The position numbers and the translations under genes were made by a program. From positions 1,550,001 to 1,614,000 of the forward strand of contig NW_026515545.1 of NCBI RefSeq assembly GCF_014898815.1: a DNA stretch of 64,000 bases, in the 5' to 3' direction. This DNA comes from Panonychus citri. Its lineage: Eukaryota > Arthropoda > Arachnida > Trombidiformes > Tetranychidae. Positions 1 through 13,498 of the stretch are shown here, in pieces. Numbering within the stretch: position 1 is the first letter of the stretch; the number at the start of each line of letters is the position of its first letter. The notes below the pieces were generated by a model. It had not been told where the DNA came from. It did no database searches and saw only the letters and a program-made list of their open reading frames with translations.

Positions 1-1936
1 GTTAACTCGTTGAATATTGAAAAGATTGAAACAGATGAAGAGATTGAATGATTTTTTCATGAGAATCGGAATTAGATTGGAAGATGAAAAATTGTGATTG
101 ATTTTTACGCCAGGTAAGAAATGGTTTCATGGCTGATTGGGTAAAGAAAATATCTATGGGTATTTATTATTGTATTTTCCATGAAGATAAACATATAAGA
201 ATATCTGATATCAGGTAGATGAATCGGTTCCATGGGCTGATTGTAAATTTTGTTTTCTCTCGATTCATTTTTACCTTCACTTGATTTCCTATGGTGTATA
301 TATACGCTTATTTGGCTTCAATTTCATTCAGAATTCATTCATAGAGATATTAATACATTTATCTGTAGATGAGAAGGGATAAAATTCTGATGGGAATATC
401 CTTAGGGTGAAAAAGAAAGAGAAATACAAAGAAAAGTGGATAACAAGAATTTCTTTCTCTCTCTCTCTTCTCTCTCTCTCAACTTTAGATAGAAACTGGG
501 CTTGGTTGATATAAGGGTGGGAAGAAAAATTTACCGTTAACTTTCAAAGGAAAATGTTTACAGAGATAAATGATAATCTGATATCATGGAAAATGAATAC
601 TTTGTAAACTGATCACATTTCACTTACAACTATTAACAATATCATTAACTGACCGATTTCATGATAATTAGTTATGAATTTTCAATCATATTCGTTAAGT
701 GAGTTGATTTGTGTGTTCCATTGTTTGCTTTGATGATTTGATAATTGATGAAATTTTCTATTGATTTACTAATTGATTCTATCGTTTAATTGTTATGATG
801 GGTTTTCTCTTTTACCGTTATATTGACTTGCATGATAACTTTTCCATGATGATGATCAATCGATATGCATCAATGATCATGTAGATTCACCTGAGAGATT
901 GAATTGAAAAAAGGAAAACTAATTTCAATTGTTATTGTTACTTGGAAATTGTAACTTTCTATTATAAGATTAAGACTAACCCCACCCAAAGGTAACTTAT
1001 TATCAAGGTGAAAATGATGGAAGGTGATGAAAGGAGATTGTAGAGGAATACATAAATTTTATCAGGTAAAAGAATCATAATAATCCATATTATCATCATG
1101 ATGATGTTTTTTGTATGAATATATTTGAATGAGGGATTTGGTGGTGATGATAAAAAAAGCAAATATTACAAAGTATCACAAAAGACAAATATATATATTT
1201 GTGTGTGATATAAAAGTTACATTGGAAAAGGAAAACAAAGATGATGATGAGGATGGAGAAAGTCAAAAATGAATATGAGAAGATGAAGAAAAAATCAGAT
1301 ATAAACAAATATTAAGGAGGAAGAAAAAAAAATGGATGAATGGTGATAGTAAACTTGCTCGTGACTATTGATAGGAAACTGTTATCAAAGGTTGTTTAAA
1401 GTGGCATGTTCAGGGTGAGGGATGAAAAAGATGAGGATGAAGATGAAGATGAAGATGAAGATGATCAGGATGAGGATGAGGATGATAATGGTTCATCAAA
1501 CAAATAGGGTAACATTAGATTTGGGTTTTGAGTGGTTGAGAAATGGAGAGAGGAAGAGAGGGAGAGAGGGAGAGGATGATGATGAGAAAATGTTCTTTGG
1601 ATAAAAATGGAAAGTATTTGGATCTAAATTGGATCATCTCAAGAGTGAAGGTTGAGAAAGAAGATGAAGATAAAGATAGAAATTGCATGATAAAAGATGA
1701 TGAAAAATGATGATAAAGATTCATCATTAAATAGATCATCAATAATGAGGAGTTGAAAGAGAGAGAGAGAGAGAGAGATGATATTATAAATTACCTTTAT
1801 ATCAAATAGTAAAGATTGACCATCACAAACTTGACCATAATAATTGTATCACCTGTAAGTTTTATCTTTACTTTTTTTCATCTTCTTTTTTGTTTTTTTT
1901 TCTATTTCATTGACTAACAAATAAATTGACCAATAG
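1..1936. other. No gene seen; probable intron of Beat-like gene A
   Basis: No coding exon can be supported here. The DNA is AT-rich with a CT tract near 450-480, a (GATGAR)n purine-rich triplet run around 1421-1490 and a GA tract near 1760-1778. Open frames are simple-sequence translations with no family resemblance. Because the exon at 1937-2177 is internal, this stretch is most simply read as the intron in front of it. Confidence 0.6.
1421..1490. repeat. GATGAA/GATGAG triplet microsatellite
   Basis: Imperfect GAT-GAR triplets, translating to a Met/Lys/Arg run in one frame. It belongs to the GAT/ATC triplet repeats seen all over the non-coding part of this window. Confidence 0.8.
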
Positions 1937-2177
1937 GCCAACGAATCTCAAATAAGACTGTACAGTGGCCGTAAACCAGGACTCCAAATTCTTGGACTTA
2001 TCTTGACCATTGAACAGCAACATTTTCAGTTACCTGAATTTAAGGTTAGATGTGTTGCCACCATAGATGAGAAGGTGGTTGATTATAATTCAGAAGAGAT
2101 TCAAATTCGGACGGAAAGACAAATAGCTGAATCTTCATCATCTTATCATCCAAACTATGCCAATTACGCCAATAAAG
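1937..2177 (+). CDS. Beat-like immunoglobulin protein A, internal exon of a gene running off the left edge
   Basis: An acceptor (CCAATAG) precedes an open phase-0 stretch of 80 codons that ends at a GTAACC donor in phase 1. The translation has LGLILTIEQQHF followed by FKVRCVATI and an Ig G-strand-like tail. This matches, in the same order, the last Ig domain of the Beat-like gene further right (LGLQLKITKEHY, then LRVRCKATY). The Cys in VRCVA would be the F-strand cysteine of an Ig fold. After the domain comes a Ser/Tyr/Asn-rich linker. Beat proteins are secreted or GPI-linked axon-guidance Ig proteins and often occur as several paralogues. Upstream exons are outside the window. A possible terminal exon lies at 2466-2527 (strong acceptor, right phase, stop after about 20 codons) but is low-complexity and unproven. 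Confidence 0.72.
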
Positions 2178-5100
2178 GTAACCCACAAATGTTTCCTCTT
2201 GATGAATACAATTTTCCACCCTCATCATTATACCAACACAAAAGTCCCACCACCTCCCATCATATCTTATTATATTTTCATCCATAAGCAATATATCAAT
2301 CTCTATGTGTCTATGTATGTTTATATTCATTTCCTTCCTTCCTTCCTTATTTCAATTCCTTATCCCATCTCCTTGCCATGTTTTACCCTCTCACATATCA
2401 CCTCAATCATCATCATTATCATCACTATTATTTGCCTGTGATTTTTTCGTGTCTGTTTACTTTAGGGATGCTGAGAGAGAGAGAGAGCTACTATTATTAT
2501 CTTAATACTGTTTCAACTTTCCCTTAGGATTTCACATTGAGTCTCATCCAATTCCAAGGGTATTATCCATCCATACTCTTTACATACATGATAACAAATT
2601 TAAGCTCAACAAGAAACTAGAAACAGGGAAAAGTTCAGTTATAATGGTTTATAATCAGGAATTAGGATCATTGGTAAAAAGGTAAAAATCATCATCAGAA
2701 TTGACACTTAACTTATTGTGTTTTGTTACAACATTTTATTTAGAAAATCAAATCATTGAGATTTTAACAACAATTTCAAATGATTTCACATTTATCACAT
2801 TAACAGAAATCACGACAATACGATTCCAATATAATAGTAAATATATTTTTCCATCCAACTTAAAAAATTTTGGAAAATAAGAAAAAAAAAGTTTCGAAAA
2901 CTTTGTCTCCTCATCTGACCAAGTGATGGTCAAGTATTATTTTGATTTAATTTGTTTGTGGAATAAGTTAATTGTTGTGATAATGAGACAGAAATTAGAA
3001 AATAATCAGAATAAAAAGTTTCAACTATCATCAAGTTAGATTTAAGTTGAGAATGAAATTTTATTCTGATTGTAACATTTAATGATTAGACTGATTAGAT
3101 TGGTCATCTATTAATGAGAAACATGAGTAGGTGTGGTATTCATCATCATCATTGATGATTTGTCTGGATGATAATGATTGATACTATTTCTGAAAATGAT
3201 GATAATTGCTAATGATTTGCAATTGATACTCATTGTCATATTCACAATCTAATGATCAGTCACGTCAAATACAATGATCATCATGATGATGACACTCCTT
3301 TCATTTTGATTGTGTAAATGATGAGATTCAATTCATAGGACATGATGATAATCATCATCATCATCATCATGATAATGATGATATTTTATTCAAAATGATA
3401 AACAACCTCAACTTGTACTAATCCTTTCTCACTTATATATATAACTATTGCCATTTAAATTATTAATATTAGTAAATGATGATTACCATTGATGATAAAC
3501 CAAATTGTGAATAATTAGTTTAATATCATATTATTAGTTGGGTTATTATATTATCAAGTTAACTGCCAATTAAGTTACAATACAACCAATCAATTGTTAT
3601 CAATATGGTTTAACAATTTAACTGATTGTTATTGTTACTGTTATTTGATTGCTGTTTTGATTGTTGATTGAATAAATTACCTTTCTATTAATATTTTCAA
3701 TTCATTGATCAGATTTACATTCAACTGATTAGTTGATTGTAATAACTATTAATATTTCAATTATTCATATGGATAAGCTTATCAAGTTAATCATAAGTAT
3801 TAAATGTTAATCATTGTTTTTGAATAAATATAATTAGAACCGGAAATTGATCTAGATTTATTATAATTAACGGGAAATTTTAATCATCATCATAATCATT
3901 TACTAATTGAGTTCAATTAACGTTATTATTATTTTAACAATGACAATGACCTTTTAATTGGGCTCAGTGATTAACTAATTTTAAGCGTAATTAGTTGTGT
4001 ATAAAGATATTAATTAATATTAATTGTTACTTTTTAATGGTAACAACATAATTATAATTTATATAAACTATCATAAGTTAATTGTTGAGATAATATATTT
4101 AAATTATCATCATCTTTATATGTAATATAACAGTTTGAATCAACTGAATTAACTAATCCATGTGTATTTCAATTGGATTAACTAAACAGAATCTAATCTT
4201 GTAAAGATTAAACCTTTTCCTGTTAATGATAATCAATATAAACTTGATGATTACAATGTTGATACTTAAATGATTAAGTTAATTGTCCTGTTAGTTTGTT
4301 TTTTTTTCCTGGTCCATCATTGTGATAATAGTAATTGCTTTTCAAACCTTATTATTAACTGATTGAAATGTTGTCATGGTTTTATATATTTAATTGTCAA
4401 TAATCAGTTTTGGTGATTAGTAACCTTACCATGAATGAGATACCCTTTCATTTTATTGGGATTAACTTAATCCACTCTTAATGACTTTCCCAATCTAATC
4501 TTACACCTTGTAACAATTTAATCTCATCAGATAATCATCATTGAGTAATCAGAAAAAAGCAAAATCATCTAATCATCACAGTGAACAATTAATTTCAAAT
4601 TAGATTAGATAATAATATTAAAAATGATGATAGAAACACCAACAGCAATTTATTGATTATGATTATGATAACAATAATTTGTATGATGATATTTGATTCT
4701 CATGACAATTAAAGTTAATTCATAATTTTTTATGCAACAATAATAATCTGGTCATCAGAATCATCAAATACAAATAATAATATTACTGAAATTGATTAGT
4801 AAACAATTAACAATTTATTAATTATTATCATGTCAATATTAATTTATTAATTGGTAATGATAATAACTGAACCAAAATTGTGAATATTAATTTAATTACT
4901 ATCATTTGATTATAAATTATTTTATTATGTTTCTCAATCATTGATTATAATTAAACAATGATAATGATGATGATGATTTAATATAAACATTGAGAGTTGA
5001 TTTTACTCAAGAGTTAATTTAATTTTCCCCTGATATATATCATGATGATGATTAACATGATGATTACTAATGAAATGTGAATGTAATTCATGAATAAGGT

Positions 5101-5608
5101 TAAATGATTATCAGTTTCATCATCATTATTATCATTTTAATTATAATCACTAATGATAATGTATCTTATGTATTATCATTACCGTTATGTACATATAGAT
5201 TACTATTAATTCAGTTACTAATTGTAACCTGATTGTATTAGTCTAAACTTTAAATAGAAAGTCAAACAAACAAGAAAGTTTTAAAACTCAATTGTGTTAA
5301 TCAATAACGAAAAGTATTTTAACAATCAAACTTGAATCTAAATTTTCAAAATAATCAACGGTTAAAACAATTGATTAACCTTAATTATCCTCAAGTTTTA
5401 ACGTATTTTTATAATCCTATCCAATCCTAATCACTTAATCCTAATCACCTGATTTGATGATAACCTTATCCCTCTCATCAACACAATTGAGTTGATTCCG
5501 TTTCCAAATATCTCCCAAAGTACCGTTACTTTCAATGTCCAATCATCTGCGGGCATTGGTCAGTTTGTTGTTGCTACAAAAATGATTATCATTTGATTGT
5601 TCATCTCA

Positions 5609-5612
<4 letters not shown>

Positions 5613-5653
<41 letters not shown>
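5613..5653. repeat. (CT)n microsatellite
   Basis: About 20 uninterrupted CT units, the longest such tract in the window. Confidence 0.95.
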
Positions 5654-5655
<2 letters not shown>

Positions 5656-7644
5656 ATCTTCCATCTCTTGGTCAATATCATTCAGTAACGGAGAGTGGCC
5701 TTATCTCACACTGGACTCAAATAGTGGTAACCATCATGTTCATCATCTTTTTCAAATTAATAGTTACAATGTTTACACAATTTCCTAGCCAATGTAAACA
5801 AAATGATTAACTTAATTTAATCTCTTTTCTCATCCTCATCATTGTTTTTTTTCATCACTTTTTGTTGGTCATCTTTTGCTCCCTATCTTCTTACCACTTC
5901 TATTTGTCTCCCACACTATCAAAGTTTAAGGAAAATAAAAAATTTTCAGATGAAACTTATGCTTTTTTATATTATTGAGAAAATGTATCAGTTTTTTTAT
6001 TGTTTCCTGGAAAATAAAATACCGGACAAAACAAATAGATGGACAAACAACTGGACATTAGATGTAATTACATGGAAAAGTAAACAAAAGTGTTTCAAGT
6101 AAATAGATCATCAGTCTGTTTGTTTTAACTGGATTATAATTGTTTCAGATGATTAATTAAAGAGATCGTTTTATTTGTTGATTGTTGATCGTTTTTGCTT
6201 TGAAAAATTAAGATTCAATTGTTCAGGAAAATTATGAACGTTTCTTGATGAGATTTTAAATGTCTCTCTAGTGGACACTGGTCATCTCAAAATGATACTA
6301 TCAACAGTTGATTATCATTACACTTGAATGACTTTATCATCATCATATCTTCCTCATCTCATATCATCTAACTCATCATCTTTAACCCCCTTTTCTCATG
6401 GTCATCAGTTTCTTGTGATCATATCAGTATGATTACCGGACATTACCCAGAGAGAGAGAGAGAGAGAGAGAGTCTGATGATAATGATGGTTAAACGATTC
6501 GAGGCACAAGATGTAAGATGATAATCCAACATATCAAGTAGATTGGGAGTAAAGGGCGAGGCCAAATGAACGGAAGCTTCAAACTGACCCTTTTAAAAGG
6601 ACAACTAATCAACTCTAATGGGTGATAATTGAACTCCTATAGATAATCAATTAAATTGTTAACCAATATTGATTCAAACAATCAAACCATTGACATTAAA
6701 ACAACATGAGATCCAAATGACAAGATCAATCATTCATTTATCAAACTTGAATTCAAATTAATTGTCAAATGTTTCATTTCATTGATAAGATACATTTTCA
6801 ATCTAATTAGATTATTTTTACTCACAATATTAATAATACATTTTAATAACTCTTCCGAATACCATGTTGGGTGGATGCTTAGAATCATTCAAATTGTACT
6901 AAATTAGCATGAAAAGTTAATAAAATAATTACTGAAAGAAAGAGAGAGACTCGGAATTCATTTAATAAGAAGAGAAAAAAAGTTCGACTTGATCTGGTTT
7001 TCTCTCTCGAACTATCAAAAGCCCACTAACTACGCCCTTTGGTTATCACATTAACTTAATCCTTTATCATCATTTCCATGATGATAATGATGATGAAAAA
7101 TCGATTGTTTCTCTCTAATCATCATCATTATCATCATCGTCGTTTGTTAATGAATCATTTTCCCGCCTTCTCAATGGTCTTTATACATATGGATAACATT
7201 GGAAATGCTATTCTCAATTTAATCCATTAAATGATGAAAGTAAAATGACCCAGGGTCAGTTAACAAACAATAACAACAATACTGTTAACCTTTTCACTGG
7301 ACCTTGATGGACATCATTATGTAAGCTATTTTTATATATATTGTTAAGGGTCAAGAAAAAATAATTCAATGGCCTTTTCATTATTGTTATGATTATATTA
7401 CATTTGTTTGTCTCCATTATTTTTGCAACAATTAGTTTATTATAAAATGATAATGATGATGATATGAAGTGAGGATGGTCATCAATGGTCATCACCCATT
7501 AACATGAAAGAAATTGGTCTGGTCAATGGTCAAGAGGTTTAGTCTATCTCTTCACTGTTTTTATTACTCTTAACCAAACAACATCAGGTTTCCTCTTAAT
7601 AGTCAATTTTATTTTCATCTTGCTGGTCAATAAGTCACCAGACA

Positions 7645-7684
7645 CATCATCATCATCATCATCATCATCATTATCATCATCATC
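7645..7684. repeat. (ATC)n microsatellite
   Basis: A near-perfect run of ATC triplets with one interruption. Confidence 0.9.
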
Positions 7685-10600
7685 TTGAGCTATTATTTCA
7701 AGATCACTCCATGTTATTAGATGATGATGATGATAATGATGATTCAGAAGATGCTGAAACTTATTATCCACTCAAAATAATCTTTATCAATGATTAACTT
7801 AATCTCTTGATATTCATTTGATGTTAATCAACAATCAGCATTAATCTTTTATTTTGTATCGTCCAAGAAACGATAATAATTATATACCAAACAACAACAA
7901 CAACAATTAACACTAATCAGTCGTATTATAATTACAATTAAACAAAACATTCAACACTAATAATTACATCACGATTCTTAATCAAATATAATCCAGGAGA
8001 CAATTTATATTATATTTGAATTTGAAAAGTTTTCCTTTGAAAATCTTAAAGTTTTGATGGATTAACATGAAATCCCTGATGAAGACAACTCCCAAAGTAG
8101 GAAGTGGTTATCTAATTTTACCTGATATCGTGATAATTAGATAAGTGTCAGGTAAGATGTTGAACTTTTAATGAAAAATGAGACTGAATTTTGAAAGAAA
8201 TTTGAATCTTGAGATTCATAATTATCATGGGAATTCAAAGTATAAGAAGCAAGAAAAAAGTAATTTCAGAAAAACGGAAAAAATGTTGAATCGAGAATCT
8301 AAAATCTTAATTGTTTGGCAAAAGTTTTATTGGTTAACCGATATAACAACAAATGGAAAGAAATTATCTACTGATTAATATGGAATCGAAGTTCATTATG
8401 ATGATGATAATGATTTAAAGTTAATCAGATTAGAGTGTAAATTGTTGTAGTAGTAAATTTTTTTTCTTCCTCTCAAATGGTAATGATGAAAAGTACCGTT
8501 AACTTTTTTCTTCCTCTATGTAAGCTAATGTTATCAGAGTTAAATTCTGTCTCCTAATCATTAATAATCTAACAGAATGCTAACAGTTTCCATGGTTACC
8601 CAAATGACTATTCATTTATATGAATGTTCATTGGGTTTAGTTTTCAGTTGAGAATTTTTTTCTTCTCATTTTATTTTATTTTATTTTTTTATTTTTCTCT
8701 TTCAAATTTAGTGTCAAAAGGTAAGTTACAGGTAAATGTACAGGTAATTGTCTCAAAGGAGACTCATTATTACATCTATTTAAGTTTACAACTTTGTCTT
8801 TTGCTTTTCTCTCAAAATGGTTTGACATTTGACCTCCTTAATATATAGACAATAATTCAGTTGAATCTCAGTCTGAATCTCATCATGATTCATGGTGATT
8901 TTTTCATGGAATCAAAAGTTTTTCTCATATTATTCACTATGAGAAACTTTTATCATTAACAATTCTGTCTGTATATCTACTTGGGACTCTGATATATTGT
9001 AATGATTACAATTTAAATTGAACAATTTATTTGCATTACTATTGATTAGTATTAATCATCTTTGATCATCAACAGTTTTGTGAAAAAAGTTTTTCTATTT
9101 ATTTACTTTTAAATTGTGATTTCAATGAGTTAATTGTTCATCGTCAATTGTTACCAGTTTAATTTAGTTTATTACTGAAGAGTTGGTAACAATTTAATTT
9201 GGATTTTATATTTCAATTGGTTAACCAACTTAACCCTTAAGGGTTTTTGTCATTTAATTTTTGCTTTTTCAAAAACACTTTTCTTCAGGTTTAGTCTTGT
9301 TATTATTAAATTGTTTCAATTAAATTGTAATAGAATCAAAGATAAATTTTAATTAAGAGAGTTGATTTAGTTACGTTTAAATTTGATATGTTATTAATAG
9401 ATTCATAGCTTTAAGGTGTAGTCACAATTAACTTTTTCTTGATTTGGATTAGCAAATTGTAAATCATGGTGAAACTTTTAATCACTTGGAAACAGTTGAA
9501 AAGTTAATTATCTTGATGGTTGATTTTTTAATCAACCATCAATTTAATGATAAAGAATCAGAATTAAGGTTGAAATTGAGAAGAGAGTAAAAAGTTTACC
9601 GATAATCCTTGATTTCCTTAATATGGATTAACATGATTTAAAGTGTTCACCTTTGAAAGATGATAGATTTATCATCTTTTATCATGAACCATCTTAAATC
9701 CACTGAATTCTGGTGAAAATGAATTCATAACTGTTTCCGTTTCAAAGTTTCCACTTCCGTTACGTTAGTTTTTCAAAATCGAAAAGAATAAGATTCAATT
9801 GAAATTCAGATTTTTCTCTTCTTCTTTCATCCTGAATCATATCAATCTCTCGAAAGATTTTCACAGGAAAAGTTTCAAAAATTCTGATCCATGAGATAAA
9901 TCCAAGTTTCCCCATGAAAAGTGAAAGGCGGTAAATTCTGTCAATATGAACAGAAATCTCTCTCTCTTGATAATCATCTTAATCTTGGACTAATAAAACA
10001 AAACAATATATTAACCTCTGGTTTCCGATAAGATTGTCATCTTCAAGCTCATCATCATCATCATCATATTATCATGATAAAAGTTCAGTGATGACATTGA
10101 TAATGTTATTATATTGGAAAGACTCAGTATCATAATCTTGAAATTCATGAGTTTTTATCAGTTTAAATCTTTTGTTTATGATAATTTGTTAAATGTTTAT
10201 TGTATCAGAATATTATTATTATTATATTTTTTTGATTGAAAGTTATCATCAAATGTTTATGATCAACAATCAGTTGATAAATTGTTATCGTTATCATGCT
10301 GATCAATCTCAACTTTTTATATATATTTGGAAATCTTTTATTGTATTAATAAATTATCAACACTTTACCAAGTAAATTGTATTGGACAGTTTAACCTCGT
10401 AAATTTTGTTTCCTTTTGTTAACAATTTTTGATTGCTAACAATAAATGGTCAACAATTTAAATTGTAAATTGGTCAATTTGTTTAACCTGCTTCTTTTGA
10501 TCTAAATTTAGTTCTGATCATTTTACTGAATCACCTTAGTTTCTGTACTCTTACAATATAAAAATGGTAAGATGATTAAAGATCAATATCTAAATTATTT

Positions 10601-10844
10601 TCAATCTATTTGATTTCTTATTGTTTACAATCAATTTTTTACCAATTCCCAACTTGGAATCAACATGAAAGCGAGAAAATTTGATCAACTAGGCAGAGAA
10701 CTAAGTAAATGATGGATAGATTAAACGATGGAAATTCAATTAGATTAGCAATTTTGTTGATGAAAAAGATTTTAACAGATTTCGGCTAATCACAATTAAG
10801 AAAAATAATTTAATTGTTTCCATCAAGTTCGTATAGTGATTGAG

Positions 10845-10853
10845 CGCCATCTT
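10845..10853 (-). promoter_or_regulatory. YY1-like motif upstream of NDUFV2
   Basis: The sequence CGCCATCTT (AAGATGGCG on the minus strand) lies about 180 bp before the NDUFV2 start codon. It matches the core of the metazoan YY1/Pho site, which is frequent near starts of mitochondrial and ribosomal genes. Function here is inference. Confidence 0.35.
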
Positions 10854-11034
10854 TTGTTTTCTATTTCAACTATTTTCATTTTCGCAAGCGGGAAAATAAT
10901 CGATCCGGTTATCATTCTCGATTTCGGTTTCGGTTTTGTGATTGTTTTGATTTGAGATTTTTTTTCTTCATGTTTTCTTAATTGTTTGAGGTTTGGTTTT
11001 TAATTGTTAATTGCAACATTTTGATTAATCAATC

Positions 11035-11958
11035 ATGTCTCTTTATCGTGGATTCAGTTTAATTGCTCGAGGTTTGACTTCAAAGCGTTTCTTGACAACT
11101 TCAGCTCCAAGATTAAGTGATAATCTATTTGTCCATAGGAATAATGATCCTGATGTTGATAAATTTGATTGGAATTCTGAAAATAAAAAGGTTTGTATTA
11201 ATTTAAAGTTTTCTTTTTTTTCTAATCATCCATACTATTGTTGATCATCTTTCTCTTAATCTTGCGACAATCGCCCTTCTTTTATTTCCAAACATATATA
11301 GAAAGCTGAAGAAATAACAAAAATCTATCCTGAAGGACATAAAGCAGGAGCGATTATGCCTTTACTTGATTTAGCTCAGCGTCAACATGATAATTGGTTA
11401 CCATTAAAAGCGATGAATTTTGTAGCTGATTATCTGAAGGTACCTCGAATGAGAGTATACGAGGTCGCAACATTTTACACAATGTACAATCGTCAACCAG
11501 TTGGTAAGTGTAAGGTTTTAATCTTAACCATTTTGATCATCTTTCTGTGTTTGATTATTTTCAAATTGATTTGGTTTTTTTTTCTTACTATTTTTTTTCA
11601 CATAGGAAAATATTTCGTTCAAGTTTGTACTACAACTCCATGTATGCTTCGAGGGGCTGATGATTTGTTCAATCATGTTAAAGAATTGTGTAAAGATGAC
11701 AAGCTATTCACCGTGATTGAAGTTGAGTGTCTAGGTGCTTGTGTTAATGCACCAATGATGCAAATCAATGATGATTATTATGAAGATTTAACATTAGATG
11801 AAGCCACACAGGTTATAAATGACCTTAAAGCCGGAAAGAAACCAAAGATTGGTCCAGCAGCGAGTAGCGGTCGACAAAATTGTGAGCCTAAAGGAGGTTT
11901 AACATCGTTAACATCCCCACCGCCTGGACCTGGTTTCAAAATTAGGCCTGATCTTTGA
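11035..11958 (+). CDS. NDUFV2: NADH dehydrogenase (ubiquinone) flavoprotein 2, mitochondrial 24 kDa subunit of complex I
   Basis: Three exons, 11035-11190, 11302-11503 and 11606-11958, join in frame to 236 codons plus stop, close to the usual size of the family. The N-terminus (Arg, Ser and Thr, no acidic residues in the first 25) looks like a mitochondrial presequence. The mature part has YPEGHKAGA, DLAQRQ, VYEVATFYTMYNR and the thioredoxin-fold [2Fe-2S] ligands CTTTPC and ECLGACVNAPM (Cys-x4-Cys and Cys-x3-Cys). The C-terminal GGLTSL and PPxGPGF are also family-typical. The protein holds cluster N1a next to the FMN subunit in the complex I matrix arm. Donors are GTTTGT and GTAAGT. An AATAAA at 12063-12068 is the likely polyadenylation signal and lies inside the duplicated block described separately. 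Confidence 0.97.
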
Positions 11959-12049
11959 GCGAAATTCAGAAAACAGCAAAAAAATTGTTATCTATTTAGC
12001 CAATAGAGTTGTAAGTTAATTGCAAATATTACATCAAGTGTACGGTAAT

Positions 12050-12142
12050 GAGATACCGTTCAAATAAATCATAATTGTACATTTAACAAAACAAGATGAT
12101 TGTTTTTAATGATCACAAATCATTTCAATTTGTAAATCGATT

Positions 12143-12145
<3 letters not shown>
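12050..12145. repeat. Left copy of a roughly 80-bp direct repeat flanking the panB-UMPS segment
   Basis: This block, just after NDUFV2, aligns with 14243-14335. Shared stretches include CATAATTGTACATTT, TTTTAATGA and a CAATTT...ATCG.TTGG end, roughly 75-80 percent identical by eye with a few 1-2 base gaps. The right copy holds the last codons of FNTB; read on the minus strand this copy preserves a decayed form of them (Pro-Ile-Asp-Leu-Gln-Ile) without the stop. It also contains the NDUFV2 AATAAA. Confidence 0.7.

Positions 12146-12175
<30 letters not shown>
12146..12175. repeat. (GA)n microsatellite
   Basis: About 15 uninterrupted GA units between the left duplicated block and the 3' end of panB. 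Confidence 0.95.
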
Positions 12176-12178
<3 letters not shown>

Positions 12179-12272
12179 AAGTTATAATCAGAAACTTAAA
12201 CTGTAGATTCAATTATATAAAAAAGAACGAGATTAACAAAGTTATGCATCTTAATTGTTTGTCGTCATTTCA

Positions 12273-13352
12273 TTAAATTGGTTCACTTGTACCATTATCA
12301 ACTTCTTCACAGTAGCGATTAACTGCCGTTCTAATTTCTTCCTCTAAATTGGCAAATGTTTTCAGAAATTTAGGTTTAAAGCCGATGTTCATTCCCAGCA
12401 TATCTTGAATGACCAAAATGTTTCCGTCACAAGAATTACCTGCACCAATGCCGATTGTTGGTATATTGACTGATTTAGTAATTTTATCAGCAACCGAGGG
12501 ATCGGTTAATTCAATTACCATACTGAAACAACCTGCACTTTCCAGGTCTTTAGCTCGTTGTACCAATTGGTTGGAAGCTTTTTCATTTTTCCCTTGAATT
12601 TTAAAACCACCATAGGAATGAACCGCCTGAGGCTGCATTCCAATATGACCCATAACTGGTACACCAGAGGAAACAAGGAATTCAATTTGTTTACACAGGG
12701 TGGCCGAAGCTCCTTCAATTTTAATACCTTCAGCACCAGCAGCAAGTAAAGTTGCAACATTGACACAGGTCAATTCTAAACTTGGACCAACCGTCATAAA
12801 GGGCATGTCAGCAATTAGCAAAGGTCGCCTTATTGCAGCGGCGACACATTCAACATGGTACTTGATGTGATCCAAAGTAACTGAGAGAGTATTTGATTTA
12901 CCCTGCATTACATGTCCAGCCGAATCACCGACTAGAACAATATCGATATTGGTTCGATCCAATATCGTGGCAAATGTATAATCGTAACATGTTAAACATT
13001 TTATTCGTTTTCCCTTTTCCTTCATCGTCACAATATCCACGGTTCTGACCTTTTTCCTGCCCGAAGCTGAATCACTAACAGCATAACCAACTACAGATTT
13101 TTTACCCGACTCTGAATTACCAGTTCCTTTGATACTTTTACCATCGCTAGATGATAATCTAATTGTCTGGAGAGGAAGATTGGTAGTTAATTTTGAACAT
13201 GGAAAATTAAATCGCATCTGAATTATGAATAAGAAAAAGTAGAAAAAATAAATGGAATTGAGTAAAATTATTCACTTAATTACTGATTAACTTACCAATT
13301 TACTGATGCAAGATAATTGTTTGAATATTCGGTAGTTTGAATTTCGTAGCAT
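12273..13352 (-). CDS. panB: 3-methyl-2-oxobutanoate (ketopantoate) hydroxymethyltransferase, probably mitochondrial
   Basis: Two exons: 13352-13296 (19 codons) and 13217-12273, joined over a 78-bp intron with a GTAAG donor and an ATTCAG acceptor, giving 333 aa. Exon 2 also begins with ATG, but the spliced start adds a basic, Ser/Asn-rich leader without acidic residues that looks like a mitochondrial presequence. The catalytic part (from about residue 75) has CYDYTFA, LVGDSAGHVMQG (Mg ligand Asp117), IADMPFM (Asp156), GIKIEGA (Glu187), MGHIGMQPQ, SYGGFKIQG, VIELTD (proposed base Glu255) and PTIGIGAG. All residues known from bacterial PanB are present. The enzyme makes ketopantoate from alpha-ketoisovalerate and methylene-tetrahydrofolate in vitamin B5 synthesis. 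Animals normally lack it, so horizontal acquisition is inferred; the intron and animal neighbours argue against contamination. No panC or panE is in the window. Confidence 0.95.
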
Positions 13353-13498
13353 TTTTGATGAATTAGCTTGACGATTAGAATGACTGAGAAATTGCTTCAC
13401 TGTCACAATACAATCACTATTGTGATTATCTAAACAATCAAAATTGATTAAGGAAAACACGTAGTCATGGTTACCATTTTGAGGTAACTATTGAATCC

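Larger units (their letters stand above)
2178..10844. other. About 8.7 kb without a supported gene
   Basis: AT-rich DNA with many short ATC/GAT runs, a (CT)n tract at 5613-5653, a (GA)n tract near 6450-6471 and poly-T stretches. Short open frames lack splice context and family resemblance. An inverted X-box-like palindrome is at 8586-8599. It may hold 3' exons of Beat-like gene A, but none could be picked with confidence apart from the weak candidate at 2466-2527. Confidence 0.6.

Noticed and set aside
1096..1308. Hydrophobic 70-codon minus-strand frame
   Set aside because: It is a translation of GAT/GAA-rich simple sequence in AT-rich DNA, without conserved features.
2466..2527. Terminal exon of Beat-like gene A
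   Set aside because: The acceptor and phase fit, but the 20 codons are GA-repeat and Tyr-rich with no family likeness, so it is only noted as a candidate.
3340..3375. CRISPR-like or satellite array from regular ATC/GAT blocks
   Set aside because: These are simple trinucleotide microsatellites without spacers, in a eukaryotic genome.
12273..13352. panB as bacterial contamination
   Set aside because: It has a GT-AG intron, AT-rich codon use like its neighbours and lies between animal genes on both sides.
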